Source: Oscillospiraceae bacterium (GTDB taxonomy: Bacteria > Bacillota > Clostridia > Oscillospirales > Oscillospiraceae). Taken from it: DNA of 64,000 nt. Shown here in pieces: positions 1-7,700 of this stretch (its first letter is position 1; the number at the start of each line of letters is the position of its first letter). The position numbers were made by a program, and so were the translations under genes. The stretch is taken from contig CAJTCG010000004.1 in NCBI GenBank assembly GCA_910574635.1, forward strand, positions 1-64,000. Reading direction: 5' to 3'. The notes under the pieces are model-generated. The model was not told the origin of the DNA and did no database searches. It saw only the letters and a list, made by a program, of their open reading frames with translations.

Positions 1-132
1 GATGGCAACTCCGCCCTCATGTTGGTCTGTGCCCGGCTGCGCCATGTAGCCGGCACGCAGTGGGGCAACAAGAAGTACATGAATATGAGGCACCTGGAAG
101 CTGCTCTGGAGGACACCTCTATTGCCGGCTGA
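1..132 (+). CDS. C-terminal fragment of an unidentified protein (43 residues visible)
   Basis: An open frame enters from the left edge and ends at a TGA at 130-132. The last residues are ALMLVCARLRHVAGTQWG, then a basic stretch and LEAALEDTSIAG. The ending resembles a mobile-element protein, perhaps a transposase, but I cannot assign a family. The start lies outside the window. Confidence 0.5.
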   Translation, partial: DGNSALMLVCARLRHVAGTQWGNKKYMNMRHLEAALEDTSIAG

Positions 133-270
133 CTTCATTCCACCCAGAGTCTGCATACTAATTTGCGAAATAATCTTGACACTACCGCTTGCGGCGCTGT
201 CCTGGCAAGTATGTCGTCTGTTTAACAGACGACCCTTGTTAGGGGGGGAATCCCCCTAATACCCCCGTGA

Positions 271-296
271 AATGCGTCTCACCGTGAGACGCAAAA
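271..296. repeat. Module-boundary repeat, copy 1
   Basis: The core gcgtctcaccgtgagacgc is a perfect palindrome followed by AAAA. Its right half (GTGAGACGCAAA) recurs at 4011-4033, 8973-8995 and 10183-10204. This copy lies just beyond the 3' end of the leftward three-gene operon. Confidence 0.6.
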
Positions 297-312
297 TAAA
301 AAAGTATAAAAG

Positions 313-341
313 GGGTGACCCAAATTAAAATTGAATCACCC
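313..341 (-). terminator. Possible terminator of the leftward three-gene operon
   Basis: Inverted repeat GGGTGA/TCACCC (313-318 and 336-341) lies just past the stop codon of the leftward NTPase gene. On the minus strand it is followed by a T-rich stretch. The stem is short, so the call is tentative. Confidence 0.4.
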
Positions 342-352
342 ATTTTACACAT

Positions 353-1846
353 TTACTCCCGTTCTGGGCGACGCAGGCCACCCTTCCGTTTCATTCTAAA
401 ACCATGCAGATAAATTTCAGGAACATTGACACGCCCATCACTGGCAATCATCACAATTCCGAGTCTCTGTAAAACAGAAAATATTCCCTGCGGTGTGTGC
501 TCAGGCAACATGTCACTATTTTTTTCCTTCCAAAGAGCCATATCAATATATCCAATAAAGTCCTGTTGATCCATCAGCATTGTCAGCCCATTAAAAGGGG
601 ATTTCAACTCTTCCAACCATGGATACTCTTCCTGCAACTCAGCTACACGGTCATCCGAAACATCAAATAACGCACCTTGGATTCTGGTTGGCAAAATTAT
701 CTGTGTTCCCTGGAGACGATCAATTTCCTCTGGATGTTCCAGCATACTTTTAGCCGCTGCACTAAAACATTTCAAAAAAGGCCGAGGAGATAAGGCTCCA
801 TTAGCATCCTGCAAATGATTTGGGACCCATGTATAGCTACGGCCCTGTTTGGGAGAACTTCCCATGTATTTCCCAAGTAACTGCTCCACAAAAGTTTCTA
901 TTTTTTCACGTTTATCTGTAGGAATATAACCCAACACAGGGTCTGGAATGGAGCTTATTAATTCCGGAATATTACATAGGTATGCAGTTGCTTCCGGAGT
1001 GCCCGAGTTTGCAATGCGTTTGATCAGCAACTGGTAAAGAGCGGTGGTATTCCATGTCAAATTGATGATGCAGTTTGACAATTTTGAGCTATCCGGGAAT
1101 GCAAGCATCTGTGATTGATATAGATCATTTCGCAAAAAGATTTTGCACCGTAGCCGCTGCCACCGTTTGGAATGTGTGTGCCAAAAAGACAACAAAGCCC
1201 GTAAATACGGAAATAAGTCCGCATACTGAGTCGTAACTCGATCTAACGCATCATACGCAATCAGGATCCACTGATTCTGGCTTTTCAACTGCTCATCAAA
1301 TTGGTCCAAAATGTTTTCCCAAACCTCGGGGTTTTCCTGGATATAATACACCCACTCCGAGGGCCTTTTCATGCTTTTCAGAGAGCTAAACTTCTGGACA
1401 GCTTCTGACGGCAAATCTTGCAATGCGATTTCGCGAAATCCTAACTCTGGCTGTGACATATACATCAAGACAATCAGTAAGCTGCCTGCCCAGTAAGCTC
1501 GGGCCTTTTTGTCGTCAGCAAATACATCAAGGATATCTTGCGATGGAAAATTCCCATCCAAATTATATCCTGTGATGACGTGCGTATTACTGGCACTCGG
1601 CCCCATTAATTGCTGCTGATCGCCAACAAGTTTTGCAAACCCATCTGCCGTCTGCGTAAGCGTTCTAAACACTTGAGTCTTTCCGGAGCCACGGCCTCCT
1701 AAAATCAGGAAGCGATTAGGTTCCCGAAGTCTGCCGTATTCCGGCATTACTAGAAAATCTTCTAAATTAATACTATTGTCATCTTCAGCAACAGATTTAA
1801 TTTGATCAATGGAATCAAGCACTTTACAACGCTCATCCCGCGTCAT
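353..1846 (-). CDS. P-loop NTPase, third gene of a putative defence operon
   Basis: This protein of about 497 residues has a clear Walker A motif, GGRGSGKT (residues 50-57), and a Walker B-like stretch, WILIAYDALD, near residue 200. The rest is helical and matches no family I can name. It may be a STAND- or KAP-like NTPase, but that is inference. The ATG at 1846 is preferred over a GTG at 1852 because GGGGGTGA lies 6 nt upstream of the ATG. It overlaps the end of the ParA-like gene by about 14 bp, so the two are probably translationally coupled. Base composition is more AT-rich than the prophage downstream, which suits recently acquired cargo. The biochemical role is unknown. Confidence 0.75.
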   Translation of the reverse strand: MTRDERCKVLDSIDQIKSVAEDDNSINLEDFLVMPEYGRLREPNRFLILGGRGSGKTQVFRTLTQTADGFAKLVGDQQQLMGPSASNTHVITGYNLDGNFPSQDILDVFADDKKARAYWAGSLLIVLMYMSQPELGFREIALQDLPSEAVQKFSSLKSMKRPSEWVYYIQENPEVWENILDQFDEQLKSQNQWILIAYDALDRVTTQYADLFPYLRALLSFWHTHSKRWQRLRCKIFLRNDLYQSQMLAFPDSSKLSNCIINLTWNTTALYQLLIKRIANSGTPEATAYLCNIPELISSIPDPVLGYIPTDKREKIETFVEQLLGKYMGSSPKQGRSYTWVPNHLQDANGALSPRPFLKCFSAAAKSMLEHPEEIDRLQGTQIILPTRIQGALFDVSDDRVAELQEEYPWLEELKSPFNGLTMLMDQQDFIGYIDMALWKEKNSDMLPEHTPQGIFSVLQRLGIVMIASDGRVNVPEIYLHGFRMKRKGGLRRPERE

Positions 1847-3185
1847 TGCCACTCACCCCCAATTGCGCATCATCGCCGAACCATTGACGAATCCGCGCTT
1901 CGATTAGACGATATTCTTCACTGCACAAAATATTCTTAGTTTCTTCAATCGCTTTTTCCTGCATCTCAGAGCCATCAGAATACAACTGAATTTCCTCATT
2001 TAGCCTGGATATATATGAGACATATATGGGAGTGTGGGCTTCATTTTCTGCATCGATCCCCGGGATTGTGTCGTCCTCTGAATAATAATTGTCACAGCAC
2101 AGGGTAAAAGATTGGGTCTTAAAGGTTTGCCGATGTTGCTCTGATGAATCAGACATACTATCAACTATTGCAATTGGCAGTTTCTCCTGCTGCGTATTGG
2201 CTAGAGTTTGAACCACTTGCTTTAATCCATTCCAAGATTGGGGTGTATTTCGCCCAAACAATACCACACCGTGAGGTAATTGTGCTGTTACAACGCCGCC
2301 CATATCGTGAAAGCCTGCCCGCGCATCCAATAAAATATAATCCAGTTGATGACCATTATCCTGGATAAAATCTACCGCATTTATAATAAGGCGAGATAAA
2401 TGATTCCGCATACTGCTTGGTATTGCATCCTGGTAATCGATTCGACCTAACTTTCGCACATAATGCTCATCCACATTTCTGGCAGGAATCAAGTAAATAT
2501 TTCCGGTCATTCCCTCCGTTAGCTTCGTATCGCTCACTTGCATCATATATGCACTCATATCAATAGAATTCCCGTTATTCGTGCAGGATTCCAAATAAAA
2601 GTCTACCGTTCCCCGTTCAATCTGATCTTCTCCAAAGAAGAGAGTCGCCAGTCCGGGTGCTTCTATATCGGTATCAATTGCCAATACATGACGACCATGC
2701 TGTGCTAGCAAAATGGCTACAGCGGCCAGTGCGGTAGTCCTGCCCATTCCTCCCTTAAAAGAATAAAACGTGACAACTTTTGGCCGCTTTCCATCCTTTG
2801 CCTCATCATACGTCCAAATAGGATCTACTTGACCGCTATAATCAATCCATGCCTTTTTGGCAATGGTACGCTCCAGCAGATACCAAGTACAATTAGGGTC
2901 TGAAACCAGCACTTGGCGGAGCCTTTTTATTTCTACAGTCATTTGACGGGCAAGTTCATTTTGCTCAGAGCCTTCCCACAAAAGATGCTGTGCGTCATAA
3001 TGGCCCAAGCCAGTTTGCAGAGCTGTAGTCAATGAATTTTTATCCAGACCGTCTTGCCCGGAAATCAAAAAAGCCAAACGACCATAGATATCTCGAATAA
3101 TTGTAACCTCAGATAGTTTATTATAATCGCTCCAGCGCTGAAAGATCTGTTGTGCAACATTAATTGCAGTTTCAAACGTTATCAT
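1833..3185 (-). CDS. ParA/MinD-like ATPase with deviant KGGMGRT P-loop
   Basis: This 450-residue protein has about 130 N-terminal residues of unknown type, then a SIMIBI-class ATPase domain. The P-loop is FKGGMGRTT (about residues 143-151): the signature lysine is kept, but arginine replaces the usual GK[ST] lysine. The A' motif is DTDIEAPGL, and a Walker B-like DYILLDARAG follows. This variant is the KGGVGR-type ATPase group, often found beside other NTPases in accessory regions rather than in plasmid partition. No ParB-like partner or parS-like repeat is visible. The start shares an ATGA overlap with the HEPN-like gene, and GAGGT lies 7 nt upstream. Likely a regulatory or switch ATPase in the three-gene system. 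Confidence 0.8.
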   Translation of the reverse strand: MITFETAINVAQQIFQRWSDYNKLSEVTIIRDIYGRLAFLISGQDGLDKNSLTTALQTGLGHYDAQHLLWEGSEQNELARQMTVEIKRLRQVLVSDPNCTWYLLERTIAKKAWIDYSGQVDPIWTYDEAKDGKRPKVVTFYSFKGGMGRTTALAAVAILLAQHGRHVLAIDTDIEAPGLATLFFGEDQIERGTVDFYLESCTNNGNSIDMSAYMMQVSDTKLTEGMTGNIYLIPARNVDEHYVRKLGRIDYQDAIPSSMRNHLSRLIINAVDFIQDNGHQLDYILLDARAGFHDMGGVVTAQLPHGVVLFGRNTPQSWNGLKQVVQTLANTQQEKLPIAIVDSMSDSSEQHRQTFKTQSFTLCCDNYYSEDDTIPGIDAENEAHTPIYVSYISRLNEEIQLYSDGSEMQEKAIEETKNILCSEEYRLIEARIRQWFGDDAQLGVSGNDAG

Positions 3186-3628
3186 AATATACCTCGTTCC
3201 GTTTTATAGCTGAGCCTTCCATCAATTGCAGCAGAAATAATTTGCCGATTTAGTTGGGCTGCAAATTTTTCAGAGGAAATAACTTCTGCATCAGTAAAAT
3301 TAATATCATTTTGATAGCGACGCCCTGGATGTTTTTCGAATAAAACTGGCGGCAAACTATCCAATCCAAGAATTAACGAAAGCCGTGGATCCCAAAGTCC
3401 TAACAATTCACTGTAAGTAATCATCGATACCAAATCTGCTTCAACAGAATGGATTTTGTCTAGGGGCAATTGTGGATAAACCACTCGGAATTGTTCCCAT
3501 AAGGCTTTAATAGCACACTCTGCGGAAAATGCGTAATGGCACATCGCATTATCATACCGAGTGTTTTGGAAGAGTATTCCACCATCTATGTAATGTCGAA
3601 CAGCGGCTTCCGAATAGCAGTCTGACAT
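3182..3628 (-). CDS. HEPN-like small protein, first gene of a putative defence operon
   Basis: This 148-residue, largely helical protein has an N-terminal half (RHYIDGGILFQNTRYDNA, then AECAIKAL) that follows the pattern of HEPN proteins: a helix with RYDNA, then a helix with AECALKAL. The canonical RNase motif R-x4-6-H is not obvious, so it may be a non-catalytic or divergent HEPN, or another helical-bundle protein. It leads the operon: its TGA overlaps the ATG of the ParA-like gene as ATGA. A good ribosome site (AAAGGGGG) precedes the start. HEPN domains paired with NTPases are common in toxin and antiviral systems, and that is the basis for suspecting defence. Direct evidence for function is absent. 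Confidence 0.65.
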   Translation of the reverse strand: MSDCYSEAAVRHYIDGGILFQNTRYDNAMCHYAFSAECAIKALWEQFRVVYPQLPLDKIHSVEADLVSMITYSELLGLWDPRLSLILGLDSLPPVLFEKHPGRRYQNDINFTDAEVISSEKFAAQLNRQIISAAIDGRLSYKTERGIL

Positions 3629-3697
3629 TAATATTCCCCCTTTTGTAAATGTTCAATCCTCCTATTTATTCGGTCAAGTAAAATGTAATAATTTAGT

Positions 3698-3703
3698 ATT
3701 ATA
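3698..3703 (-). promoter_or_regulatory. Possible -10 element for the leftward operon
   Basis: On the minus strand TATAAT lies about 70 nt upstream of the HEPN-like start, in very AT-rich DNA. No convincing -35 box sits at the right distance, so this is only a candidate. Confidence 0.35.
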
Positions 3704-3805
3704 ATAATGACTATCACAAACTCCATCTTTAATAATAGTATATCATGCTTCGGGTGCGAAGTCCATGCCATGATACTTAATTATTGAGAAAACTTCATAA
3801 GGACT

Positions 3806-3952
3806 GTTCCCCTTTCCCCAAAGGATACGCCAGCAGTCCCCGCCAGTCAAGGCCGGCGATTGCTGGCGCAATCGCCGCGAGCCGCCCAGTCTGAGGACTG
3901 GGCGGACCTTGACAGCCGGTGCCCGCTGGCGGCTTTGGTAGTCAAGGGGAAC
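3806..3952. other. Nested multi-stem structure, ~147 nt, with two terminal hairpins
   Basis: Five perfect pairings are nested. 3806-3814 pairs with 3944-3952, 3828-3834 with 3925-3931, and 3846-3852 with 3907-3913. Inside these lie two hairpins: 3854-3863 with 3868-3877 (loop TGGC), and 3882-3891 with 3896-3905 (loop TGAG). Together they form a three-way junction on a long interrupted stem. It lies between two divergent cargo modules and codes for nothing. It could be a structured RNA or a DNA origin (oriT or single-strand origin) of the conjugative element. The sequence does not decide between these. Confidence 0.7.
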
Positions 3953-4010
3953 ATTCCTTCAAAGTCGGCTAAAGCCGCCTTTGGATACTGCTAGAGCGGC
4001 CAGGCAAAAT

Positions 4011-4033
4011 AAATCCCACGGTGAGACACAAAT
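4011..4033. repeat. Module-boundary repeat, copy 2
   Basis: AAATCCCACGGTGAGACACA, then AAT, lies between the structured region and the VanRS promoter. It matches the other copies at about 20 of 23 positions. Confidence 0.6.
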
Positions 4034-4081
4034 CTGAAAACCGATTTACTCTCTCTAAAAACTTCATGTGCTGTATGAAAA

Positions 4082-4137
4082 TCGTAAGAAAATCCAGAGA
4101 GAAAACAGAGGAAGAGTACAGCTAGCTGTGATATAAT
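4082..4137 (+). promoter_or_regulatory. VanR-box-like site and promoter of the vanRS operon
   Basis: TCGTAAGAAAAT (4082-4093) fits the published VanR-box consensus TCGTANGAAANT. A second, weaker GAAAAC half follows about 12 nt later. A TATAAT -10 box lies at 4132-4137. A perfect palindrome, ACAGCTAGCTGT (4118-4129), fills the spacer. The layout suggests autoregulation by the downstream response regulator. Confidence 0.65.
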
Positions 4138-4195
4138 AATCTGAGCTTGCAATGATGCCTTCAAGGATTAAGAACTGAAAACAAGGAGCAGAACT

Positions 4196-4897
4196 ATGAG
4201 TGTCCATATTTTGGTGGTAGATGACGAGAAAGAGTTGGCCGACGTTATAGAGCTTTACCTCACCAACGACGGCTATACCGTCCATAAATTTTACACCGGC
4301 GCGGAGGCCCTGGACTGTATGGAGCATACCCATTTAGACCTGGCAATTTTGGATGTGATGCTCCCGGACGCGGATGGTTTTCAAATCTGCAAGAAGATCA
4401 GAGAAACCTCTTACTACCCTATCATTATGCTGACCGCAAAGGCGGCAGACGGGGACAAGATCATGGGGCTAACCATCGGGGCCGACGATTACATCACAAA
4501 GCCCTTTAATCCTTTGGAAGTCGTTGCCAGGGTAAAGACCCAGCTTCGGCGGTACATGCACTACAACAATCCGTCAGCAAAGCCGGAAAAACCGGCCCAT
4601 GAATACGATATTCGAGGGCTTGTCATTAACAAGGACAATCACAAATGCTTCCTGTTCGAGAGAGAGTTGCAGCTGACCCCTATCGAGTTTTCCATCCTCT
4701 GGTATCTCTGCGAGCGGCAAGGAATTGTCGTTTCTTCCGAAGAATTGTTCGAGGCAGTATGGGGCGAGAAATTCCTGCAAAATAACAATACTGTCATGGC
4801 CCACATCGGGCGGCTGCGGGAGAAAATGGGCGAACCAGCCAGAAACCCTAAATTCATCAAGACCGTATGGGGGGTAGGGTATACCATTGAAAAATAA
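4196..4897 (+). CDS. VanR-like OmpR-family response regulator
   Basis: This 233-residue regulator has an N-terminal receiver domain (ILVVDDEKEL acidic pocket, phospho-acceptor Asp in LAILDVMLPD, conserved Lys in DDYITKPF) and a C-terminal winged-helix DNA-binding domain (LTPIEFSILWYL, ending in VWGVGYTIEK). The sequence style is closest to VanR regulators of glycopeptide-resistance clusters. AAGGAG precedes the ATG. Its stop overlaps the start of the sensor kinase gene. VanR-box-like sites stand before this operon, the vanZ-like gene and the ABC genes, so it probably controls all three. Confidence 0.85.
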   Translation: MSVHILVVDDEKELADVIELYLTNDGYTVHKFYTGAEALDCMEHTHLDLAILDVMLPDADGFQICKKIRETSYYPIIMLTAKAADGDKIMGLTIGADDYITKPFNPLEVVARVKTQLRRYMHYNNPSAKPEKPAHEYDIRGLVINKDNHKCFLFERELQLTPIEFSILWYLCERQGIVVSSEELFEAVWGEKFLQNNNTVMAHIGRLREKMGEPARNPKFIKTVWGVGYTIEK

Positions 4898-6005
4898 AGC
4901 TAACCACGAGTTTCGCCAGCTCCGCATCAAGATTTTTCTCCGCACCATCGCTATGCTGGTGATTTCTGCCTCTATAATCTACATCACATACTCTGTTCTC
5001 CTGCGGGGCAACTTTGCAAACTTGATGATGGCCCTCATGCAAAATATTTTTGGAATGGACTACGATGCGGCCCTTAACCTATATGACCGGGTATTCCGAA
5101 GCCACATGGACGCTATCATTTTGCTGTCTATTCTGGTCGTATTTATTTTCCTGCTTTCCGTTTTTCTTCATTGGATTACCAGATATTTTGAGGAAATCGA
5201 CAAGGGGATGGAAACGCTGCTCCAAGATGCTCCCGGAGAAATCTCCCTGTCCCCAGAGCTGCTTTCCATTGAGCGGAAAATGAATATCGCAAAGCATACC
5301 TATGACCGGCAGAAGAGCGATATGCTGATTGCCGAGCAGAGAAAGAATGACCTTGTCATGTATTTGGCCCACGACCTAAAAACGCCCCTGGCATCCTCCA
5401 TCAGCTATCTAAATCTGCTGCGGGACGAAAAGAACATTTCAGAGGAATTGCGGGAAAAGTACCTGTCTATTTCCCTTTCCAAGGCGGAGCGTTTAGAGGA
5501 CTTGATCAACGAGTTTTTGGAAATCGCCAAATATAACCTGTCCACAATCACGCTGCAATATCGGGAAATCAATCTGACCCGCCTCCTGGAACAGCTTGTC
5601 TATGAGTTTCAGCCGATTTTAGAAGAAAAGGGCCTGACCTGCCGTCTTGTGGCTATGGATGATATGATGCTGAACTGTGACGCTGACAAGATGCAGAGGG
5701 TATTTGACAATCTTTTGCGGAACGCCGTCGTTTACAGCTACGACCAAACGGAAATCACCATTGAGGCCAAAAGAGGCGAGAGTGAGGTTACATTACAATT
5801 TTCCAATCACGGCGGGGCAATTCCAAAGGAAAAACTGGAGCGGATTTTTGAGCAGTTTTATAGGCTGGACACGGGACGCGGCACAGGCGGGGCCGGACTG
5901 GGCCTTGCGATTGCCAAGCAGATCATCACACTCCACAATGGAACGATCACAGTGGAGAGCAGAGACGGTCTGACGGTTTTTACCGTAATACTTCCTGCTT
6001 TGTAG
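4887..6005 (+). CDS. VanS-like sensor histidine kinase
   Basis: This 372-residue membrane kinase has two N-terminal transmembrane segments (about residues 13-35 and 72-95) bracketing a short extracytoplasmic loop. A HAMP-like linker follows, then the phospho-acceptor helix LAHDLKTPLAS and the HATPase domain (N-box DNLLRNAVVYS, G-box GGAGLGLAIAKQI). The TTG start lies inside the last codons of the regulator gene, so the two are translationally coupled. The small sensory loop resembles VanS proteins that sense glycopeptides or cell-wall stress. The ligand cannot be told from sequence. Confidence 0.85.
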   Translation: MKNKANHEFRQLRIKIFLRTIAMLVISASIIYITYSVLLRGNFANLMMALMQNIFGMDYDAALNLYDRVFRSHMDAIILLSILVVFIFLLSVFLHWITRYFEEIDKGMETLLQDAPGEISLSPELLSIERKMNIAKHTYDRQKSDMLIAEQRKNDLVMYLAHDLKTPLASSISYLNLLRDEKNISEELREKYLSISLSKAERLEDLINEFLEIAKYNLSTITLQYREINLTRLLEQLVYEFQPILEEKGLTCRLVAMDDMMLNCDADKMQRVFDNLLRNAVVYSYDQTEITIEAKRGESEVTLQFSNHGGAIPKEKLERIFEQFYRLDTGRGTGGAGLGLAIAKQIITLHNGTITVESRDGLTVFTVILPAL

Positions 6006-6010
6006 GAAAA

Positions 6011-6092
6011 TTGTTCGAAAGTCCGTAGAGAAAACGTAAAACAAGCATCGGCGGTTTTGGTATGATAGAACCAAACTCGCCGATGCTTGTTT
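6011..6092 (+). promoter_or_regulatory. Promoter of the vanZ-like gene with degenerate VanR box and flanking inverted repeat
   Basis: TTGTTCGAAAGT (6011-6022), followed by CCGTAGAGAAAAC, aligns with the VanR-like sites upstream of vanR and of the ABC genes. A perfect 15-bp inverted repeat (6039-6053 and 6078-6092) brackets the -10 box TATGAT (6061-6066). The right arm would fall in the 5' untranslated RNA. Confidence 0.55.
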
Positions 6093-6106
6093 ATGGGAGA
6101 ACATCT

Positions 6107-6679
6107 ATGTTTATGATTAGAGAAATCCTGGGCTATTGTATCATCAGTGCCATCTGCCTTTTGGGTATGGCCATTCTCTACGCGCCCGTTTGCTTCCTGC
6201 TCCGAAATCGAGTGCAGCCGGCAAAGCAGCTCGCCTATTTCCTGTTCGGGGCCTGCGTAATCATCGTCCTGGCGGCAACGGTCATCATCGGTTCGTCCAA
6301 AACCGCTGCGGCAGATCGTTCACTGAACCTGGTCCCGTTCCAGGTCTTTCAAGAGACCTGGGGTATGCCGGAGCCGAAAAAGATTGCTCAAACTGCCGCA
6401 AATGTCGTGATGTTTGTCCCGCTGGGCTTTCTGATGCCGGTGGCCTTCCGGAGAATGCGCAGCTTTGGGAAAACCACTCTTTCCCTGGCGCTGTTCTCCT
6501 TTGCCATTGAGTTCACGCAATATTTCACCGGCAGGTCGGCAGACATCGACGATCTCATACTCAATACTTTGGGCGGGATATTGGGGTATCTGATTTTCTT
6601 TGCAGTGTCAAGGCTGTTCTGGAAAAAGCGTCCCCGCAGGACAAACCGAGCCTGTCACCGCTCTGTGAGAAAATCGTAA
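6107..6679 (+). CDS. VanZ-like membrane protein
   Basis: This integral membrane protein of about 190 residues has four to five hydrophobic segments and VanZ-family hallmarks: NLVPFQVF, then NVVMFVPLGFLMP, then a Glu-Gln pair in IEFTQYFTGRSADIDD, and NTLGGILGY. VanZ homologues give low-level teicoplanin or lipoglycopeptide tolerance; the mechanism is unsettled. The start at 6107 is chosen over an upstream in-frame ATG (6062) because GGGAG lies 8 nt before it and the earlier ATG overlaps the -10 box. The gene has its own VanR-box-like promoter. Confidence 0.8.
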   Translation: MFMIREILGYCIISAICLLGMAILYAPVCFLLRNRVQPAKQLAYFLFGACVIIVLAATVIIGSSKTAAADRSLNLVPFQVFQETWGMPEPKKIAQTAANVVMFVPLGFLMPVAFRRMRSFGKTTLSLALFSFAIEFTQYFTGRSADIDDLILNTLGGILGYLIFFAVSRLFWKKRPRRTNRACHRSVRKS

Positions 6680-6751
6680 GAAAGTTCGTAGGAAAACAGA
6701 GGAACCCTGTGTGAGCGAGCGAGAAAACAGCGTTCTTGCTTTTGGTACAAT
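6674..6751 (+). promoter_or_regulatory. Tandem VanR-box-like sites and promoter of the ABC transporter
   Basis: Two adjacent 12-mers, TCGTAAGAAAGT (6674-6685) and TCGTAGGAAAAC (6686-6697), are the best VanR-box matches in the window. They overlap the stop codon of the vanZ-like gene. A -10 box TACAAT lies at 6746-6751 and is bracketed by a 10-bp inverted repeat (6730-6739 and 6764-6773, two G-T pairs). This suggests VanR control of the exporter. Confidence 0.65.
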
Positions 6752-6806
6752 GACTGTGCCAAGGCAAGAGTGCCTTTATTTTTATCAGCGGGAAAGGAGT
6801 TTTCAC

Positions 6807-7700
6807 ATGGAATTGCTGATCGACCATGTTTCCAAGCGATTCAAGGACAAAAAAGCGGTCAATGACATCAGCCTGGAGCTGACGCCAGGGGTCTGGGGCC
6901 TGTTGGGGGCCAACGGTGCGGGCAAAACCACCCTCATGCGGATGATCGCCGGAATCATGCAGCCCACCTCCGGCCGGGTGGTGTATGACGGTGTTCCCAT
7001 CCAGGAGTTAGGGGAACAGTACCGGAGCATTTTCGGGTTCCTGCCCCAAGACTTCGGCTTCCACCCGGAGTTCACCGTCAAGGACTACCTGGCCTATGTG
7101 GCCGCCCTGAAGGGTCTCCCGGAGAGGCAGAGCTGGCGGAGGATTCGTGAGCTGCTGGAGCGGGTCTCCCTGATGGACGTCTACAACAAGAAGATTTCCA
7201 AGCTCTCCGGCGGCATGAGGCGCAGAGTGGGGATCGCCCAGGCCCTGCTGAATGACCCGGAGGTTCTGATTCTGGACGAACCCACCGGGGGCCTGGATCC
7301 CGGTGAGCGGGTGCGCTTCCGCAATCTGCTCTCGGAGTTCGCCCATGACCGGATCGTGCTGATCTCCACCCACATCGTCCCCGATGTGGAGTATATCGCC
7401 ACCTGCCACGCCATCATCAAGGGCGGCAAGCTGCTGGCGACGGGGACGACGGAGGAACTTGTCAAGCTGGTGGAGGGCAAGGTGTGGAGCTGTACCATCC
7501 CGGCAGAGCTGGTGCCGGAGTATGAGAGTAAGCTGCAAATCACCAATCTGCGAAACGAAAACGACGGCAGCGTCTCCATCCGTTATCTGTCAGACCGGCC
7601 CCGCAACAATGTTTCTACTGCTGCGGCACCTCGTCTGGAGGATTTGTATTTGTGGATGTTCCCGGAGAGCAGTGGAGAAAGTGACAGGAGGTATCGGTAA
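6807..7700 (+). CDS. ABC transporter ATP-binding protein
   Basis: This ATPase of about 297 residues has Walker A GANGAGKTTL, Q-loop region FLPQDFGF, signature LSGGMRRRVG, Walker B VLILDEPTGGLDP and the H-loop in ISTH. The start at 6807 follows AAAGGAG by 8 nt; earlier in-frame codons overlap the promoter. The next gene begins directly after its stop. The pair resembles single-ATPase/single-permease exporters used against peptide antibiotics, and control by the VanRS-like system would fit that. The substrate is unknown. Confidence 0.85.
   Translation: MELLIDHVSKRFKDKKAVNDISLELTPGVWGLLGANGAGKTTLMRMIAGIMQPTSGRVVYDGVPIQELGEQYRSIFGFLPQDFGFHPEFTVKDYLAYVAALKGLPERQSWRRIRELLERVSLMDVYNKKISKLSGGMRRRVGIAQALLNDPEVLILDEPTGGLDPGERVRFRNLLSEFAHDRIVLISTHIVPDVEYIATCHAIIKGGKLLATGTTEELVKLVEGKVWSCTIPAELVPEYESKLQITNLRNENDGSVSIRYLSDRPRNNVSTAAAPRLEDLYLWMFPESSGESDRRYR

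Larger units (their letters stand above)
133..352. other. Intergenic region with G-rich and palindromic motifs
   Basis: There is no gene here. A perfect 9-bp hairpin lies at 213-233 (loop TTA), a G-run facing a C-run at 242-256, and another 9-bp palindrome at 274-292. Regions like this often lie next to mobilisation genes in Tn1549-like elements, so an oriT remnant is possible, but no nic site can be named. Confidence 0.4.

Noticed and set aside
1833..3185. Plasmid or phage partition ParA
   Set aside because: P-loop deviates (KGGMGRT), a long N-terminal extension is present, and there is no ParB-like gene or centromere repeats.
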